A DNA stretch of 64,000 nt, from NCBI RefSeq assembly GCF_014644555.1, contig NZ_BMKX01000001.1, forward strand, positions 830,640 through 894,639, in the 5' to 3' direction. Position numbers and translations under genes: made by a program. This DNA is from Glutamicibacter ardleyensis (GTDB taxonomy: Bacteria > Actinomycetota > Actinomycetes > Actinomycetales > Micrococcaceae). The notes under the pieces are model-generated. The model saw nothing but the letters and a program-made list of their open reading frames with translations. It was not told the DNA's origin and did no database searches. Below are positions 8,179 through 16,953 of this stretch, piece by piece; within the stretch, counting starts at the first letter, position 1; the number at the start of each line of letters is the position of its first letter.

Positions 8179-10425
8179 ATGCAGGAGTCCGCACGTTTGA
8201 GCAATCCCCCAGAAGTCACCGATCCTCCGGCCGAGAGCAGAAAGTCCAAACGCAAACAGAAGCCCGGCCTGGATCCCGTAGCCGCTGCGGCGAAACGTTC
8301 CAGGATCGAAAAAATCGCCCGCACCGTCATGGTCTTCCTGATGCCACTGATGATCGTGGGCATGATGATCCTTGGCTACCTGGGGGCCATGCACCATCAA
8401 TCGGCCAAGGATATGCCGGTCGTCGTCGCCGGCTCCAACTTAACCAAGGTCGCCGACCTCGCTCAAGAATTAAGCGACGCTGACCCGGGGGCCCTGGAGA
8501 TCACCCGACTCGGTTCCGCCCTTGAAGCCCGCGAAATGGTGTACGACCGCCAGGCCTCGGCCGCCGTAGTACTGGACGGAAAAACCGCCACGCTCTACAC
8601 CGCCTCGGGGGCCGGCGCCTCGGCGGCCAGCACGGCGAGCGCCGCCATCACTCCGGTGCTGCTCGGCGCGGACCTGAAGGTAGTATCCGAAGATCTCGCG
8701 CCGCTGCCAGAGAATGACATGTCGGGCCTCGGCGCGATGTTCCTCGCCACCGCCATGATCACCGCCGGTTATATGCCGTGGTCCATGGTGCTCTCCAATT
8801 CCCCAGAGCTGCTGCACTTCCGCCGTTCGGTTCCGCTACTTGCCGGCTGGTCCATCATCATTTCCGCTCTGGGCGCGCTGATCACCGGCCCCATTCTGGG
8901 CGTCTTGCAGGGATCTGACGTGGTTCCCGTCATGGGAACGCTGGCCCTGGGCGTGTTTGCCGTCGGTTCGATCCATCTGCTCTTCACTCGGCTCTTCGGA
9001 GCCATGGCAGTGATCCCGGGGATGCTGGTCCTGATGGTGCTGGGTCAACCAGCCTCGAATATGGGCATGTCGGTCTACTCCCTGCCGTCTATCTTTCCGT
9101 TTCTGCACTCTTTCCTGCCCATGCCCGCACTGGGCGAAGCGCTGCGTTCGATCATGTACTTCGAGGGCAACGGCGCAACCAAACATCTCTTGATGCTCGC
9201 ACTGGGCGCGGTGGCGGGTCTAGTATTGACCGTGCTGTGGGATACCCGGAAGCACGCGCGAGGCAAGAGCGCGATTCCCACCAGCATCAATATTGCGTCC
9301 TTGCACGGTGGCCCGCGTCCCAAAAAGAAATTCTGGCGTTACGTCTCGCTGGTGGCATTCCCACTGGGCATGATCGCCATGATGTTGACCTTCATGCTCG
9401 GCGCCATGCACGAGCCGACCCCACGCGATATGCCCGTTGCCGTGGTGGGATCCACTATGAAGCAGGCGCAGCACAGTGTGGATGGGCTCAACGAGGACCT
9501 GTCCGGCATGTTCGAGCTGACCGCCCTGGACTCGGCAGAGGATGCGGTCACCCTGATGGGCAAGCAGGACTTCGTCGCGGCCTTCGTACTGCCGGACGCA
9601 GCACACGCAGAGGCCACCTTGTACACCGCGCAGGCAGCCGGCAACGCCGCAAAGCAGGTGGTGAGCCAAGTATTTGCCCAGATCGCCGGCGCACAGGGCA
9701 TGGAATTGACCCAGGCGGAACTCGCCCCGCTCCCGGAGAGTGATAATTCGGGCACCGTGGTGATGTATCTTGCCATGGGCTGGATCATGGCAGGCTTCAT
9801 GGTCATCATCGTAGCCGGCACCGCCGCACCACACCTGCTGCCATTGAAGAAGCTTCTGCCAGTACTGGCGGGCTACGCGGCCTTCATGTCACTGGTGCTG
9901 TGGTTGATTGCCGGGCCGATCACCGGTGCGGTGGATGGACACTTCTGGCAACTGTTTGGCCTTGGTGTCTTGACGATTTTTGCCCTGTCGATGTTCACCG
10001 CCATCTTCAACCGACTCATCGGAATGTTCGCAATCCTTCCCACCTTGGCCGTGGCAATGTTCCTGGGCGTTCCAGCCTCGAACGCTGCGCTGTCCATCTA
10101 CATGGAACCGCACATTTTCACCGTGCTGCATCAGGTCCTGCCCATGCCGGCTGCGGTCGAGGCGGCCCGTTCGATCCTGTACTTCGACGGTGCGAATCTC
10201 GGCTCGCATCTCATGGTCCTCGGACTCTGGGCGCTGGTTTCCTTCGCCGTGGTGGTCATCATCGATTGCCTCAAACCGGTGAAAACCACCGCCCACCCGA
10301 TTCCAGAAGCGGAGATTGCCGCGCTGCAAGTGGCCCCAACGCAGCCTTCCCTCCCTCCGGTGGGGCACGAAGAACTCTTCATCGAATCCGATGAAGACCG
10401 GAAGAAGGAACTGGTCAGCGTCTAA
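8179..10425 (+). CDS. Large membrane protein with two ABC-2/YhgE-like units
   Basis: A 748-residue integral membrane protein made of two homologous halves, about residues 45-360 and 380-710. Each half starts with one membrane helix ending in LGAMH, followed by DMPV and an extracytoplasmic domain with LAPLPE near its end, then five to six helices containing PASN and LPMPA. This is the ABC-2/YhgE-Pip type of layout, here duplicated. Short charged tails flank the halves. The ATG at 8179 has no Shine-Dalgarno; TTG at 8197 has AGGAG 9 bases ahead and is an equally good start. Repression by the divergent TetR protein is likely. The role (export or envelope function) is not known, and no ATPase gene is adjacent. 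Confidence 0.8.
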   Translation: MQESARLSNPPEVTDPPAESRKSKRKQKPGLDPVAAAAKRSRIEKIARTVMVFLMPLMIVGMMILGYLGAMHHQSAKDMPVVVAGSNLTKVADLAQELSDADPGALEITRLGSALEAREMVYDRQASAAVVLDGKTATLYTASGAGASAASTASAAITPVLLGADLKVVSEDLAPLPENDMSGLGAMFLATAMITAGYMPWSMVLSNSPELLHFRRSVPLLAGWSIIISALGALITGPILGVLQGSDVVPVMGTLALGVFAVGSIHLLFTRLFGAMAVIPGMLVLMVLGQPASNMGMSVYSLPSIFPFLHSFLPMPALGEALRSIMYFEGNGATKHLLMLALGAVAGLVLTVLWDTRKHARGKSAIPTSINIASLHGGPRPKKKFWRYVSLVAFPLGMIAMMLTFMLGAMHEPTPRDMPVAVVGSTMKQAQHSVDGLNEDLSGMFELTALDSAEDAVTLMGKQDFVAAFVLPDAAHAEATLYTAQAAGNAAKQVVSQVFAQIAGAQGMELTQAELAPLPESDNSGTVVMYLAMGWIMAGFMVIIVAGTAAPHLLPLKKLLPVLAGYAAFMSLVLWLIAGPITGAVDGHFWQLFGLGVLTIFALSMFTAIFNRLIGMFAILPTLAVAMFLGVPASNAALSIYMEPHIFTVLHQVLPMPAAVEAARSILYFDGANLGSHLMVLGLWALVSFAVVVIIDCLKPVKTTAHPIPEAEIAALQVAPTQPSLPPVGHEELFIESDEDRKKELVSV

Positions 10426-10448
10426 CTATCCTTCTTCCATCCGTGCGT

Positions 10449-10499
10449 GCGGGCCAAAGATCACTGCCCCAAAGGAATCCCCGGTGATCGTTGGCCCGC
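10449..10499. terminator. Hairpin between convergent genes
   Basis: Arms GCGGGCCAA-A-GATCAC and GTGATC-G-TTGGCCCGC pair with one mismatch around an 18-19 base loop, between the convergent duplicated membrane protein gene and the AEC transporter gene. There is no T-run, so it is a probable rather than certain terminator. Confidence 0.55.
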
Positions 10500-10531
10500 C
10501 TCACGCTTGTATTGAGGCGCCAGAACGTAAT

Positions 10532-11533
10532 CTACTTGAGCACCAGCTGCGCGAGCACCGGGAGGAGCACCACCGACAAGGCGCAGGTGATCACGATGGC
10601 TAGTGCTGTTGGCTCGCCGTCACCGGTGTCATTTTGCGCCATGATGTACGCCGTGGCCGAGGTAGGCATGGCTGCCATAAGTACCGCCGTGTTGAACCAC
10701 ATCGCCTCAAGTTCTGGCGCAAAAAGCCACAGCAATGACACCGTGAGCATTGGCAGGGCTAGCATTTTGCCCACCACCATAATGCCCATGGTGCGTTTTG
10801 CCGCTCGCACCGGAATCGCAGTAGCCGAGGCACGCCGCTTAAGCGTTCGCTGAACCGTACGCCGCAAGGACAGCCCGATGACGAACAACGCTCCGGGTGC
10901 CGCTGCGGCGGCGATCAGATCCACCGTGTCATCTATCGGCTGCGGTACCGGAATGCCCCAGATGACTACTGCCCCGCCAATAACCATCGCCCAGGTAACC
11001 GGGCTGTAAATCAACGCATTCCTGACAGTCAACGCGATGCGGCGGCCGCTTGGTTTATGCCCGTTTCCCGGGCCGGTTGGCATCATTAGCTGCGCGAGAA
11101 TCGGGAAACCGACCATGAAAATGACGTTGTGGATCAGTTGCCCCATTCCAGCGGCCAATCCGGCCTGGCTGCCGAGTACTCCGAGAATTACGGGAATCCC
11201 CAAGTAGGAGACGTTACCGAAGCTGGTACTGAGCATCCCAGCCAGGGAACGTCCACGATCCACTCGCAGCAAATAGCGAAAAATCGCCCAGCAGATGAGC
11301 GCGAAGAGCAGCGTAGCCAGAACCGTGATCCAGAGGAAATCCAACGGAACGCCGTGGCTAATATCGGAGCGGGCAACCACCTTATATAAAAGTGCCGGCA
11401 GCGCCACATAAAAAACGAAGACGTTCAGTGCTGGTTCCACGCTGGGCGGGAATTTCGGTGAATAGCTAACCGCATACCCAATAATCATCACGAAAAATAG
11501 CGGCAACACACCGAACAGCACGTCGAGGAACAC
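10532..11533 (-). CDS. AEC-family (auxin efflux carrier-like) transporter
   Basis: A 333-residue inner-membrane carrier with about ten hydrophobic segments in the two-bundle AEC arrangement. Recognisable parts are FFVMIIGYAVSY, LPALLYKVVARSD, the helix-breaking segment FGNVSYLGIPVILGVLG in the first bundle and VLMAAMPTSATAYIMAQ in the second, which corresponds to the conserved crossing region. AEC members export or import small carboxylates or amino acids; the substrate here cannot be read. GTG start at 11531-11533 with AAGGA about 5 bases ahead. Single-gene unit on the minus strand. Confidence 0.87.
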   Translation of the reverse strand: MFLDVLFGVLPLFFVMIIGYAVSYSPKFPPSVEPALNVFVFYVALPALLYKVVARSDISHGVPLDFLWITVLATLLFALICWAIFRYLLRVDRGRSLAGMLSTSFGNVSYLGIPVILGVLGSQAGLAAGMGQLIHNVIFMVGFPILAQLMMPTGPGNGHKPSGRRIALTVRNALIYSPVTWAMVIGGAVVIWGIPVPQPIDDTVDLIAAAAAPGALFVIGLSLRRTVQRTLKRRASATAIPVRAAKRTMGIMVVGKMLALPMLTVSLLWLFAPELEAMWFNTAVLMAAMPTSATAYIMAQNDTGDGEPTALAIVITCALSVVLLPVLAQLVLK

Positions 11534-11701
11534 ACGAATCCTTCACAGGTATATTTGAGTCTTTCTAAGCCTAGTAGTCAGGGTGCCGGCGCTACGCATC
11601 GGCGTAATATCCGTGGACCGACTTCAATCATTGGCAGACTAGTTCATATGCTCTGTAATCAGGCACCACTGTGCTGAACTTTGGTGCTCTAAGGAGAGAA
11701 A

Positions 11702-12457
11702 ATGGCTACTGCAGATACGTCTCGTTCCACCATCCTGATAACCGGTGCCGGATCCGGGATTGGAAAAGCGACCGCGCAAACGCTGCTGCGTCAAGGCTGG
11801 AACGTGGTTCTGGCCGGGCGCACCGAGGATACTCTTCGCCAGACCGCCCAAGATCACGAGCATGCTCTAGTGCTCACCGCCGATGTAACCAGCGCCGTTC
11901 AGGTCCGTGAATTGTTCGCCAAGGCCACCGCTCACTTCGGCAGACTGGACACCCTGTTCAATAATGCTGGTACTTTTGGCCCTGCGGTATCAATCGATCA
12001 ATTGCACGAGGACGATTGGGACAGAGTCTGCCAGGTCAACCTCACTGGTGCGATAAATTGCGCCCGCGAGGCCTTTATCTACATGAAAGATCACTGCGGT
12101 GGCCGCGTCATCAACAATGGGTCCATCTCTGCGCAGGTGCCCAGGCCGCGGTCGGTGGCCTATGCCGTCACCAAACATGCGATTACCGGGCTCACAAAAT
12201 CGATCGAGCTAGATGGCCGGCCGTTTAACATTTGCGCTTCTCAAATAGATATTGGCAATACCGCAAGCGACATCATGAATGAGCTAGGCACTTCCCATGG
12301 TGCCTTGCAAGCCGATGGCTCGCTCAAAGTCGAACCAACATTCGCTTTGCAGCAGGCGGCGGATGCGGTAGCTTTCCTCGCCAATAGTCCACTGAACGTG
12401 TCGGTCAATCAATTAACCATCACCGCTGCCGGCATGCCATTTATCGGTCGCGGTTAA
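11702..12457 (+). CDS. Short-chain dehydrogenase/reductase
   Basis: A 251-residue classical SDR with a Rossmann fold: nucleotide loop TGAGSGIG (about residues 14-21), GRTED after beta-2 suggesting NADP preference, FNNAGTFG, and the catalytic YAVTK preceded by the NGSIS serine. Ribosome binding site GGAGAG 5 bases before ATG. The substrate cannot be inferred. A SnoaL-like gene follows 76 bases later on the same strand and may be co-transcribed. Confidence 0.9.
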   Translation: MATADTSRSTILITGAGSGIGKATAQTLLRQGWNVVLAGRTEDTLRQTAQDHEHALVLTADVTSAVQVRELFAKATAHFGRLDTLFNNAGTFGPAVSIDQLHEDDWDRVCQVNLTGAINCAREAFIYMKDHCGGRVINNGSISAQVPRPRSVAYAVTKHAITGLTKSIELDGRPFNICASQIDIGNTASDIMNELGTSHGALQADGSLKVEPTFALQQAADAVAFLANSPLNVSVNQLTITAAGMPFIGRG

Positions 12458-12533
12458 GGCTCTGCCTCTTCGTCTCAAAGTGGTGGCTATAGTGGGACAA
12501 ACCATTTATGTCCGAAGCCAGGTGGGTGAAAAC

Positions 12534-12950
12534 ATGTCAGCCGAACGTTCAAACTTACAGATCAGTTATCAGCAGAATTGCGGTAACGCCCCACGGCATC
12601 AAATCATCCAAGAGGTGATCGTGGCCTTGCACAGCAAGGACGTGAACCATCTGAAACGGTGGGTAAGCGAGGATGTTGAATGGGAAATCGTGGGTTTTGG
12701 GACGTTGCACGGAATCGATTCGCTATGCCAGTGGGTGAGCACTTCCAGAGAAACGAAGTCCTTGGAATTCAAAAGCGTACTGACTCACGGACGTGAGGGC
12801 AGCACGGACGGAAACGTCACCAACGAACAAGATATCTCTGCTGCCTTTAGCCATGTACTGCGCTTTACCGGGGCAACTAAAACAGCGCGCATTGCCTCCG
12901 TGCGCAGTTACCTAGTCTCGAAGCCCCACTTAGAAGTATTCGGACAGTAA
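12534..12950 (+). CDS. SnoaL-like (NTF2-fold) protein
   Basis: About 138 residues with the NTF2-like pattern: an N-terminal helix (HQIIQEVIVALHSKDVNHLK), then WVSEDVEWEIVGFGTLHG and a strand-rich second half. These small cone-shaped proteins include ketosteroid isomerase-like enzymes and non-catalytic relatives; function is not specified here. Start taken at ATG 12534 (ribosome binding site GGTGGG) rather than GTG at 12480. Its last 21 bases overlap the 3' end of the convergent SRPBCC gene. Confidence 0.7.
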   Translation: MSAERSNLQISYQQNCGNAPRHQIIQEVIVALHSKDVNHLKRWVSEDVEWEIVGFGTLHGIDSLCQWVSTSRETKSLEFKSVLTHGREGSTDGNVTNEQDISAAFSHVLRFTGATKTARIASVRSYLVSKPHLEVFGQ

Positions 12951-13379
12951 CGTTTCAAGTTTTGCGAAGGCCGAATTCCATGCCTTGGTGCTGGTGTCGA
13001 TGACCTCGTAAGGCAGTGGCGTCTGCGTGAGAGTCACATGGGTCTGTCCTGCGAATTCTTTGAAGTCCACCTTGGTGTGGATCACCAGGTCCAAGGTCAT
13101 CTCATGAGGGCCGTCGGCACTCGCCAGACAAATATGTTCGTCAAAGACGGTGACCACTGCCTTGAGCGGCACCTGCGCTTCGGGGTTATCTCGCTGCTCC
13201 ATGGTCAGTTCGTGACGTCCGCCGACTTTCGGCTCAAGAATCACCGAACCATCTTGCACGGTCCACCCTTGCGGGCCCCACCATTGGGCGATAATTTCTG
13301 GCTCAACAAAAGCCGCCCACACCGCGCTGCGCGGTGCGGTGAATTGCCGGGATAGTACAAGTTCGGTCATTTCCTGCAT
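12930..13379 (-). CDS. SRPBCC / AHSA1-like domain protein
   Basis: A 149-residue START-like (SRPBCC) protein of the Aha1-C type. It opens with LSRQFTAPRSAVWAAFVEPE and has WWGPQGWTV, VGGRHELTM and a C-terminal helix AWNSAFAKLETLL, the standard order for this family. These proteins bind small hydrophobic ligands; no enzymatic residue set is apparent. ATG at 13377-13379, with a second ATG three codons later; neither has a clear Shine-Dalgarno. Confidence 0.85.
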   Translation of the reverse strand: MQEMTELVLSRQFTAPRSAVWAAFVEPEIIAQWWGPQGWTVQDGSVILEPKVGGRHELTMEQRDNPEAQVPLKAVVTVFDEHICLASADGPHEMTLDLVIHTKVDFKEFAGQTHVTLTQTPLPYEVIDTSTKAWNSAFAKLETLLSEYF

Positions 13380-13418
13380 ATTCAGATTTTACCGTGGTCC
13401 TTCGAAGGAATCGACTGC

Positions 13419-13676
13419 CTACTGTTTCGGACGGCGCGATTCCATGCGGTTAGCGGTGTAGATGGTCTGTTCATCAGGCTGCGTTCCGGCGGCCTGATGT
13501 GCGCGCAACACCATCATGGCCCGATCCCATTTGATGCGTTCGCGCGGACTGGTGGCTACCGAGCGTTCGGCCGGGCCGAAGATGCTCAGGCCTAGAAACT
13601 TCAGACGCCAAAGAGCGCGGTACCGAAGGCTTAGTCCGGTGGTGTCCCTGATGATGGGAAGTGGTGACTCGTCCAT
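13419..13676 (-). CDS. Hypothetical protein, 85 residues
   Basis: Not recognised. A small basic cytoplasmic protein without signal peptide or membrane helix. Arg and Lys are frequent (RYRALWRLKF, PRERIKWDRAMMVLRAH), and the C-terminus is RRPKQ. GAGG lies about 9 bases before the ATG at 13674-13676. It ends 39 bases upstream of the SRPBCC gene start on the same strand and may be its operon partner. Confidence 0.6.
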   Translation of the reverse strand: MDESPLPIIRDTTGLSLRYRALWRLKFLGLSIFGPAERSVATSPRERIKWDRAMMVLRAHQAAGTQPDEQTIYTANRMESRRPKQ

Positions 13677-13744
13677 GGTGTAAACCTCATGCTTGTCGGT
13701 GCGCCTAGGCGGGCTACGTCAGTGCTTCAAGTCTACGCTATTAC

Positions 13745-13756
13745 TTGGTGCACCAA
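13745..13756. promoter_or_regulatory. 12-base palindrome TTGGTGCACCAA
   Basis: A perfect palindrome 69 bases ahead of the 85-residue ORF and just past the 3' end of the OhrR-like gene. Its position suits a promoter operator of the hypothetical gene. It does not resemble AT-rich OhrR operators, so its binder is unknown. Confidence 0.35.
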
Positions 13757-13768
13757 CTATATTTTAGG

Positions 13769-14230
13769 TCACTCCCTCGGCGCAGAAATTCCCGCGTTCA
13801 CTACCGAGCCGAGAATCTCACACAGCTCAACAACCTTTTCTTCGCTGAGGTTCAGTCGCTGCATCATCTCGCTAGGAACATCTAGTGCTTGCTCGCGCAA
13901 TGCGCTGCCCTGCGCCGTAATTTCAATCAGAATTGCGCGTTCGTCCCGAGGATTCTTGCGACGTTCAAGCAACCCGGCCCTTTCAAGCCGTTTCACCAAC
14001 GGAGTGAGCGTTCCCGGATCCAAATGCAGCTTCTCACTTAATTCACGAGCGCCCATCGGACCGTGCTCCCATAAGGCCAGCATGACCAAATACTGCGGGT
14101 GGGTCAGTCCCATCGGGTCCAGCACGGGCTTATAGGCTGAAATCACCGCGCGTGAGGCGACCGCTAACCCGAAACATAATTGCCGTTCAAGCTTAAGCAG
14201 ATCATCACGACGAAGATTGGTAGTGTCCAC
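13769..14230 (-). CDS. MarR-family regulator of the OhrR type
   Basis: A 153-residue winged-helix regulator. The segment LERQLCFGLAVASRAVISAY places a cysteine at residue 19, the position of the peroxide-sensing Cys in OhrR. The HTH and wing follow the OhrR pattern: LTHPQYLVMLALWEHGPM, LSEKLHLDPGTLTPLVKRLE, RDERAILIEIT. OhrR proteins repress the organic hydroperoxide reductase gene ohr until the Cys is oxidised. No ohr gene is in the window, so the target is elsewhere or different. It is divergent from the TDT transporter gene, with 135 bases between them. Confidence 0.83.
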   Translation of the reverse strand: MDTTNLRRDDLLKLERQLCFGLAVASRAVISAYKPVLDPMGLTHPQYLVMLALWEHGPMGARELSEKLHLDPGTLTPLVKRLERAGLLERRKNPRDERAILIEITAQGSALREQALDVPSEMMQRLNLSEEKVVELCEILGSVVNAGISAPRE

Positions 14231-14365
14231 GATGTTTAGTTCTCCTTGAGCTCATCCCGGTACCTTCCTTAAGATCGTACGCCAGCAACCTGAGACGCGG
14301 CTTGGATACCAAGCCCCGCTCGCGCTACCCTCAAATTCGAGACCGAAGAATACGAGGAACTACAG

Positions 14366-15397
14366 GTGAACCAGAAACTGGACGGCATGCGACCGCGCTT
14401 CTCACATTGGGTTACCGCTCTTGCCCCCTCCGTTTTTTCCAGCGTCATGGCCACCGGCATCATTGGCTTGGGCTTGGTCCTGTCTGGGTTTATCGCATTG
14501 GGACAAGTATTTTCTTTGCTCGCCGTCGTCATGTTCCTTGGCTTGCTGGGGGTGCTGACGATACGTGCGGTGCAGCACCCCGCCGCGATGCTGCTGGATA
14601 TCTTGAACCCTGCGGTGGGTTTCGGGTTCTTCACCATCGTGGCGGCAGCCAACGTCCTAGCCTTGGGTTTGGCAGTTTTGAATATGCCAGGCGCCGCACT
14701 GACAGCCATGATTTTTGGTGCGCTTCTCTGGGCGGCGGCCACCTATGCCATTCCTGCCGGATTAGTGTTGCATGAGCGCCCCGAGCCTGCCCTGACACTT
14801 GCCAACGGTTCGTGGTTTCTCTGGGTGGTTGCTACACAGTCGGTGGCAGGCGGCCTGGCGCACCACACCTACCTCGGATCCTGGACACCGATGCTGTCCT
14901 TGGGTATCTGGTTGCTGGGCTGCGCGCTTTATTTGCTGACCGCGACACTCGTGACGGTACGCATGATCCGCTACCCAAATCGAGCCGAAACCCTCTCCCC
15001 CACTTATTGGATCTTCATGGGCGCCACGGCGATCAGCGTACTGACCGGTTCGCAGCTTCTAGGCTTGGCAAATAGTGGTGAAATTCCTCAATGGCTGCAG
15101 GCAAACATCGCTTTCACTACGTTGGCGTTGTTGTCTATCGGATTGTGGTTCATCCCGCTGCTGATAATTTTTGGGATCTGGCGGCATGTGATGCACCGGC
15201 ATCCAGTCAGCTATGAGACCGGGTTATGGGCCATTGTGTTCCCGCTGGGCATGCTGTCGACAGCTTGTCTTTCACTGGGGTCCATTCCTGACTTCACCGC
15301 GCTCTTTGCCTTGGGACAGATTCTCATTTGGGTTGCGGTGGCGGCTTGGGCGGGAACCACCGCGTTATGGGTGGCACGAATGAAACAACCTGCCTAG
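14366..15397 (+). CDS. TDT-family (TehA/SLAC1-like) transporter
   Basis: A 343-residue membrane protein with ten predicted helices and the TDT/voltage-dependent anion channel fold. The first helix region WVTALAPSVFSSVMATGIIG contains the family motif, and later helices carry WFIPLLIIFGIWRH and YETGLWAIVFPLGMLSTA. Members carry dicarboxylates, tellurite-related anions or other small anions. GTG start with GAGGAAC directly ahead. Only 9 bases separate it from the pirin gene, so the two are likely one transcript. Confidence 0.85.
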   Translation: MNQKLDGMRPRFSHWVTALAPSVFSSVMATGIIGLGLVLSGFIALGQVFSLLAVVMFLGLLGVLTIRAVQHPAAMLLDILNPAVGFGFFTIVAAANVLALGLAVLNMPGAALTAMIFGALLWAAATYAIPAGLVLHERPEPALTLANGSWFLWVVATQSVAGGLAHHTYLGSWTPMLSLGIWLLGCALYLLTATLVTVRMIRYPNRAETLSPTYWIFMGATAISVLTGSQLLGLANSGEIPQWLQANIAFTTLALLSIGLWFIPLLIIFGIWRHVMHRHPVSYETGLWAIVFPLGMLSTACLSLGSIPDFTALFALGQILIWVAVAAWAGTTALWVARMKQPA

Positions 15398-15406
15398 TCT
15401 TAGCTT

Positions 15407-16408
15407 ATGAGCAATCTCGAACCGGCCCCTGCGGAAATTGACTGCAGTAATCTTGACGCGCAGCTAGAGGTACAGACCCTCGAGCCCCGCCCGGTTCCCT
15501 TGGGCGGTCCACGGGCTATGACAGTATTCCGTACGCTTCCCCAGCGTCAGCGCAGCTTGATTGGCGCTTGGTGTTTCCTCGACCATTACGGTCCGGATGA
15601 TGTGTCGCTCACCGGCGGCATGAGTGTTCCGCGCCACCCGCACACCGGGCTGCAGACAGTTTCGTGGTTATTCACCGGAGAAATTGAGCACATCGATTCC
15701 GCCGGGAATCAGGCGATAGTTCGCCCCGGGGAAGTGAACTTGATGACCGCCGGTTACGGCATCACGCATTCGGAGTTCTTGTGCGAAGAATCCACCATCT
15801 TGCACGGCGCACAGCTGTGGACTGCGCTGCCGGAACGGGTACGCAATATGGAACCGACCTTTGAGAACTACCGCCCAGAACCAATGAACGGGACTGGCTG
15901 GATGCTCAACGTATTCCTAGGCACCCTCGCCATCGGCGACCAAACTTCTACCTCACCGGTGAAAACACATACCGAACTCAGTGGCGGCGAGCTGCATCTA
16001 GAAGCCGGAGCCGAAGTCGACATCATCGTGCCGGCGCATCACGAACACGGGTTGCTCATTGACCAGGGCCAAGCCACGCTCAATGGGAATCAGCTCGAAC
16101 ACCGCGAACTCGGATTTGTCCGGGCCGGCTGCACCATTATGCGGATTAAGGCGGGCGGCGAGCCATTGCGCGCACTGCTCATTGGTGGGGAGCCGCTAGG
16201 CGAAGACATCCTCATGTGGTGGAACTTCGTGGGCCGCACGCATGAAGAAGTCCTTGCTTTCCGTGCGCAATATCAGGCTGAAATTGGTGCCGAACCGGGA
16301 GATGCCTCAGAAGACCGATTTGGGCCTTTCCCAGCAAATACTCCGGCGGCAATACCCGCCCCGGCCTTACCCGCCGTCCGACTACGTCCCCGCGTGAACC
16401 CTTCGTAG
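15407..16408 (+). CDS. Pirin-family protein
   Basis: A 333-residue double cupin. The N-terminal cupin has the iron-ligand pattern of pirins: RHPHTGLQTVSW (two His) and GYGITHSEF (His and Glu). The second cupin, with VDIIVPAHHEHGLLI, lacks an obvious metal set. Pirins act as quercetin dioxygenases or as redox-linked regulatory proteins; which applies here cannot be told. It sits between the TDT transporter and a small acetyltransferase gene, all on the plus strand with gaps of 9 and 14 bases. Confidence 0.9.
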   Translation: MSNLEPAPAEIDCSNLDAQLEVQTLEPRPVPLGGPRAMTVFRTLPQRQRSLIGAWCFLDHYGPDDVSLTGGMSVPRHPHTGLQTVSWLFTGEIEHIDSAGNQAIVRPGEVNLMTAGYGITHSEFLCEESTILHGAQLWTALPERVRNMEPTFENYRPEPMNGTGWMLNVFLGTLAIGDQTSTSPVKTHTELSGGELHLEAGAEVDIIVPAHHEHGLLIDQGQATLNGNQLEHRELGFVRAGCTIMRIKAGGEPLRALLIGGEPLGEDILMWWNFVGRTHEEVLAFRAQYQAEIGAEPGDASEDRFGPFPANTPAAIPAPALPAVRLRPRVNPS

Positions 16409-16422
16409 AAAGTTGAATCACC

Positions 16423-16755
16423 ATGAGTGAGATTACCCCGGCCTATCTTCCGGATCGCAATCGCTATGCCTTGGATGACAACGGAAAGCTGATTGGAGCC
16501 GCACACTACCGTGATTTTCAGGGTGTGGACGGTGTCGAGCGGATCTTCTTCCACACGGTAGTCGACGAGCAATACGGCGGCCAAGGACTAGCCAGCGTGA
16601 TGGTGAAATTCGCGTTGGACAACACGATCTCCGGCGGGGCAAAAATTGTCGCGGTCTGCCCTTACGTCAAAGCCTATATTGCCAAACATCCTGAATTCCA
16701 AGAGCACCTAGCGGCAACCATGGACGAGCATTTAAAGGTTCTGCCAAGTGCTTAG
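16423..16755 (+). CDS. Small GNAT-type N-acetyltransferase (COG2388 group)
   Basis: A 110-residue single-domain acetyltransferase-like protein. The acetyl-CoA loop region is EQYGGQGLASVMVKFAL, with the Gly-rich QYGGQGLA turn, and the C-terminal part VCPYVKAYIAKHPEF is typical of this short subfamily. The acceptor is unknown. Third gene of the apparent TDT-pirin-GNAT unit. Its end overlaps the convergent HhH gene by 4 bases. Confidence 0.85.
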   Translation: MSEITPAYLPDRNRYALDDNGKLIGAAHYRDFQGVDGVERIFFHTVVDEQYGGQGLASVMVKFALDNTISGGAKIVAVCPYVKAYIAKHPEFQEHLAATMDEHLKVLPSA

Positions 16756-16940
16756 CTCTTCATTTTTAGTCCGCGCTGGGCGATCGCTTCACTAAGAATC
16801 TTCAGGGCTTTGGGCCCCACCCCGTGAAGTGCTGCTAGTGCTTTGATGCCGGTATCCCCTGCCTGTTCGAGGCTGGTGATACCGGCTTTTTCTAATGCCC
16901 GGGTTGCAGGTGCCCCGATCACTGGTAATTTGGTAGCCAT
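16752..16940 (-). CDS. Helix-hairpin-helix protein, 62 residues
   Basis: A very small protein made almost only of a tandem helix-hairpin-helix: LPVIGAPATRALEKAGITSL followed by LAALHGVGPKALKILSEAI. The GxG hairpins GAP and GVG suggest non-sequence-specific DNA binding. Start at ATG 16938-16940; a GTG seven codons earlier would overlap the MFS gene. It lies 13 bases behind the MFS gene on the same strand and may be translated from its transcript. Confidence 0.75.
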   Translation of the reverse strand: MATKLPVIGAPATRALEKAGITSLEQAGDTGIKALAALHGVGPKALKILSEAIAQRGLKMKS

Positions 16941-16953
16941 TTGACCAGCATAA

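Noticed and set aside
13745..13756. TTGGTGCACCAA as an OhrR operator
   Set aside because: It is downstream, not upstream, of the OhrR-like gene and is not AT-rich like known OhrR sites; kept only as an unassigned palindrome.
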